Of a stretch of DNA of 5,908 nucleotides, positions 5,540 to 5,908 are shown in pieces. Position 1 is the first letter of the stretch. Each line of letters opens with the position of its first letter. A model generated the notes under the pieces. It was given only the letters and a program-made list of their open reading frames with translations. It had not been told where the DNA came from and made no database searches. The stretch is taken from positions 1 through 5,908 of the forward strand of contig JAJQCI010000100.1 of the NCBI GenBank assembly GCA_021202835.1, in the 5' to 3' direction. The stretch is from Clostridiales bacterium. Its GTDB lineage: Bacteria; Bacillota; Clostridia; Lachnospirales; CAG-274. A program made the position numbers and the translations under genes.

Positions 5540-5908
5540 TTGCCTTTTCCTCCTTGATTATTTTTACTCCTGTTTTCGGCGTGTCTTGTTCTGAATTCAT
5601 TTAAAATAACATCTACCCTTTGAGATCTGTCTTCAGCCTGTCTTTCTTCCGTTCGAACCGGCGCAGGCGTAGGCGAAGGATGGGAAACGCTGTCCTGTCT
5701 GATTTCATCAACTTCATTTCTCGAAGGCATAGCCGAAGCGGTGAAGGCGCCTATGTTGTCCCATACGCCGGGCTGTTCGGCTTCTCCGGCATTATCTACA
5801 TAGTCGTCATATTTCTTAACAACGGCCTCCCTCGCCTCATGGCTTTCGGCATTGACATATTCTGTTCTGAATTTATTACTATTCAAATATTCATTGCCGT
5901 GATTACCG
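5536..5908 (-). CDS. Hydrophilic, low-complexity protein upstream of VirB4 (C-terminal part, 5' end outside window)
   Basis: I do not recognise this protein. A TTG at 5886 could serve as a start, giving 116 residues, but nothing like a ribosome binding site precedes it, and the same frame continues without a stop to the window edge (reading G-N-H-G-N-E-Y before that TTG). The gene is therefore probably longer and cut by the window. The visible part has no membrane segment or signal peptide. It is rich in Glu, Arg, Asn and Ser, with a helical-looking stretch near EAREAVVKKYDDYV, a Pro-rich linker (HPSPTPAPV) and a basic, Gly/Asn/Lys-rich tail. It looks cytosolic and partly disordered. Its last codons (Q-G-G-K-G-K) contain the ribosome binding site of the VirB4 gene, and its TGA overlaps the VirB4 ATG (ATGA), which indicates translational coupling. 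A small accessory protein of the secretion apparatus is a guess from position only. Confidence 0.7.
   Translation of the reverse strand, partial: GNHGNEYLNSNKFRTEYVNAESHEAREAVVKKYDDYVDNAGEAEQPGVWDNIGAFTASAMPSRNEVDEIRQDSVSHPSPTPAPVRTEERQAEDRSQRVDVILNEFRTRHAENRSKNNQGGKGK
5549..5555 (-). promoter_or_regulatory. Ribosome binding site of the VirB4 gene
   Basis: AAGGAGG lies nine bases before the ATG at 5539, inside the last codons of the upstream gene. It fixes the VirB4 start and, with the ATGA stop/start overlap at 5536-5539, suggests that ribosomes ending the upstream gene restart on VirB4. Confidence 0.8.

Overview
The window looks like part of a type IV secretion/conjugation operon from a Gram-positive (monoderm) Firmicute, most likely a clostridial gut-type bacterium. 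The basis is moderate-to-low GC, strong AGGAGG or AAGGTGA ribosome binding sites, a lipoprotein signal, and a VirB4 ATPase with a PrgI/VirB3-like membrane domain at its N-terminus, a style typical of integrative conjugative elements and plasmids of Firmicutes. No relaxase, coupling protein, integrase or att site lies in the window, so whether the locus is currently mobile cannot be told.

Every credible gene is on the minus strand, so transcription runs from high to low coordinates. In that order: (1) the C-terminal part of a soluble, low-complexity protein (5536-5908) whose frame is open to the window edge; (2) a 926-residue VirB4-family ATPase (2759-5539); (3) a lipoprotein with a short solute-binding-protein-like body (2141-2749); (4) a secreted protein of repeated Ig-like beta modules with one C-terminal membrane anchor, present as two reading frames (1815-2144 and 851-1729) that appear to be one gene split by a +1 frameshift at a run of six T; (5) a highly charged cytosolic protein (472-837); (6) after an AT-rich leader with two overlapping palindromes, a small two-helix membrane protein resembling a VirB2/TrbC-type pilin subunit (35-370). 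Bases 1-34 are too short to interpret.

The first gene overlaps virB4 by ATGA, and the lipoprotein overlaps the secreted N-terminal piece by ATGA. The other gaps in the upstream block are 9 and 13 bases, so 472-5908 is probably one polycistronic, translationally coupled unit. The pilin-like gene alone has a 101-base leader and may have its own expression control. A working model (inference) is that VirB4 powers handling of the pilin-like subunit, while the lipoprotein and the anchored Ig-like protein stand on the outer face of the membrane as surface, adhesion or sensing parts.

The most notable observation is the split Ig-like gene. The upstream piece has a signal peptide and no anchor; the downstream piece has an anchor and no signal peptide. 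The 29 codons between them read through without a stop and contain no ATG, GTG or TTG start. Removing one T from the T6 run gives one 430-residue protein with matching repeat modules on both sides of the junction. This could be a sequencing or assembly indel, a real inactivating mutation, or regulated frameshifting.
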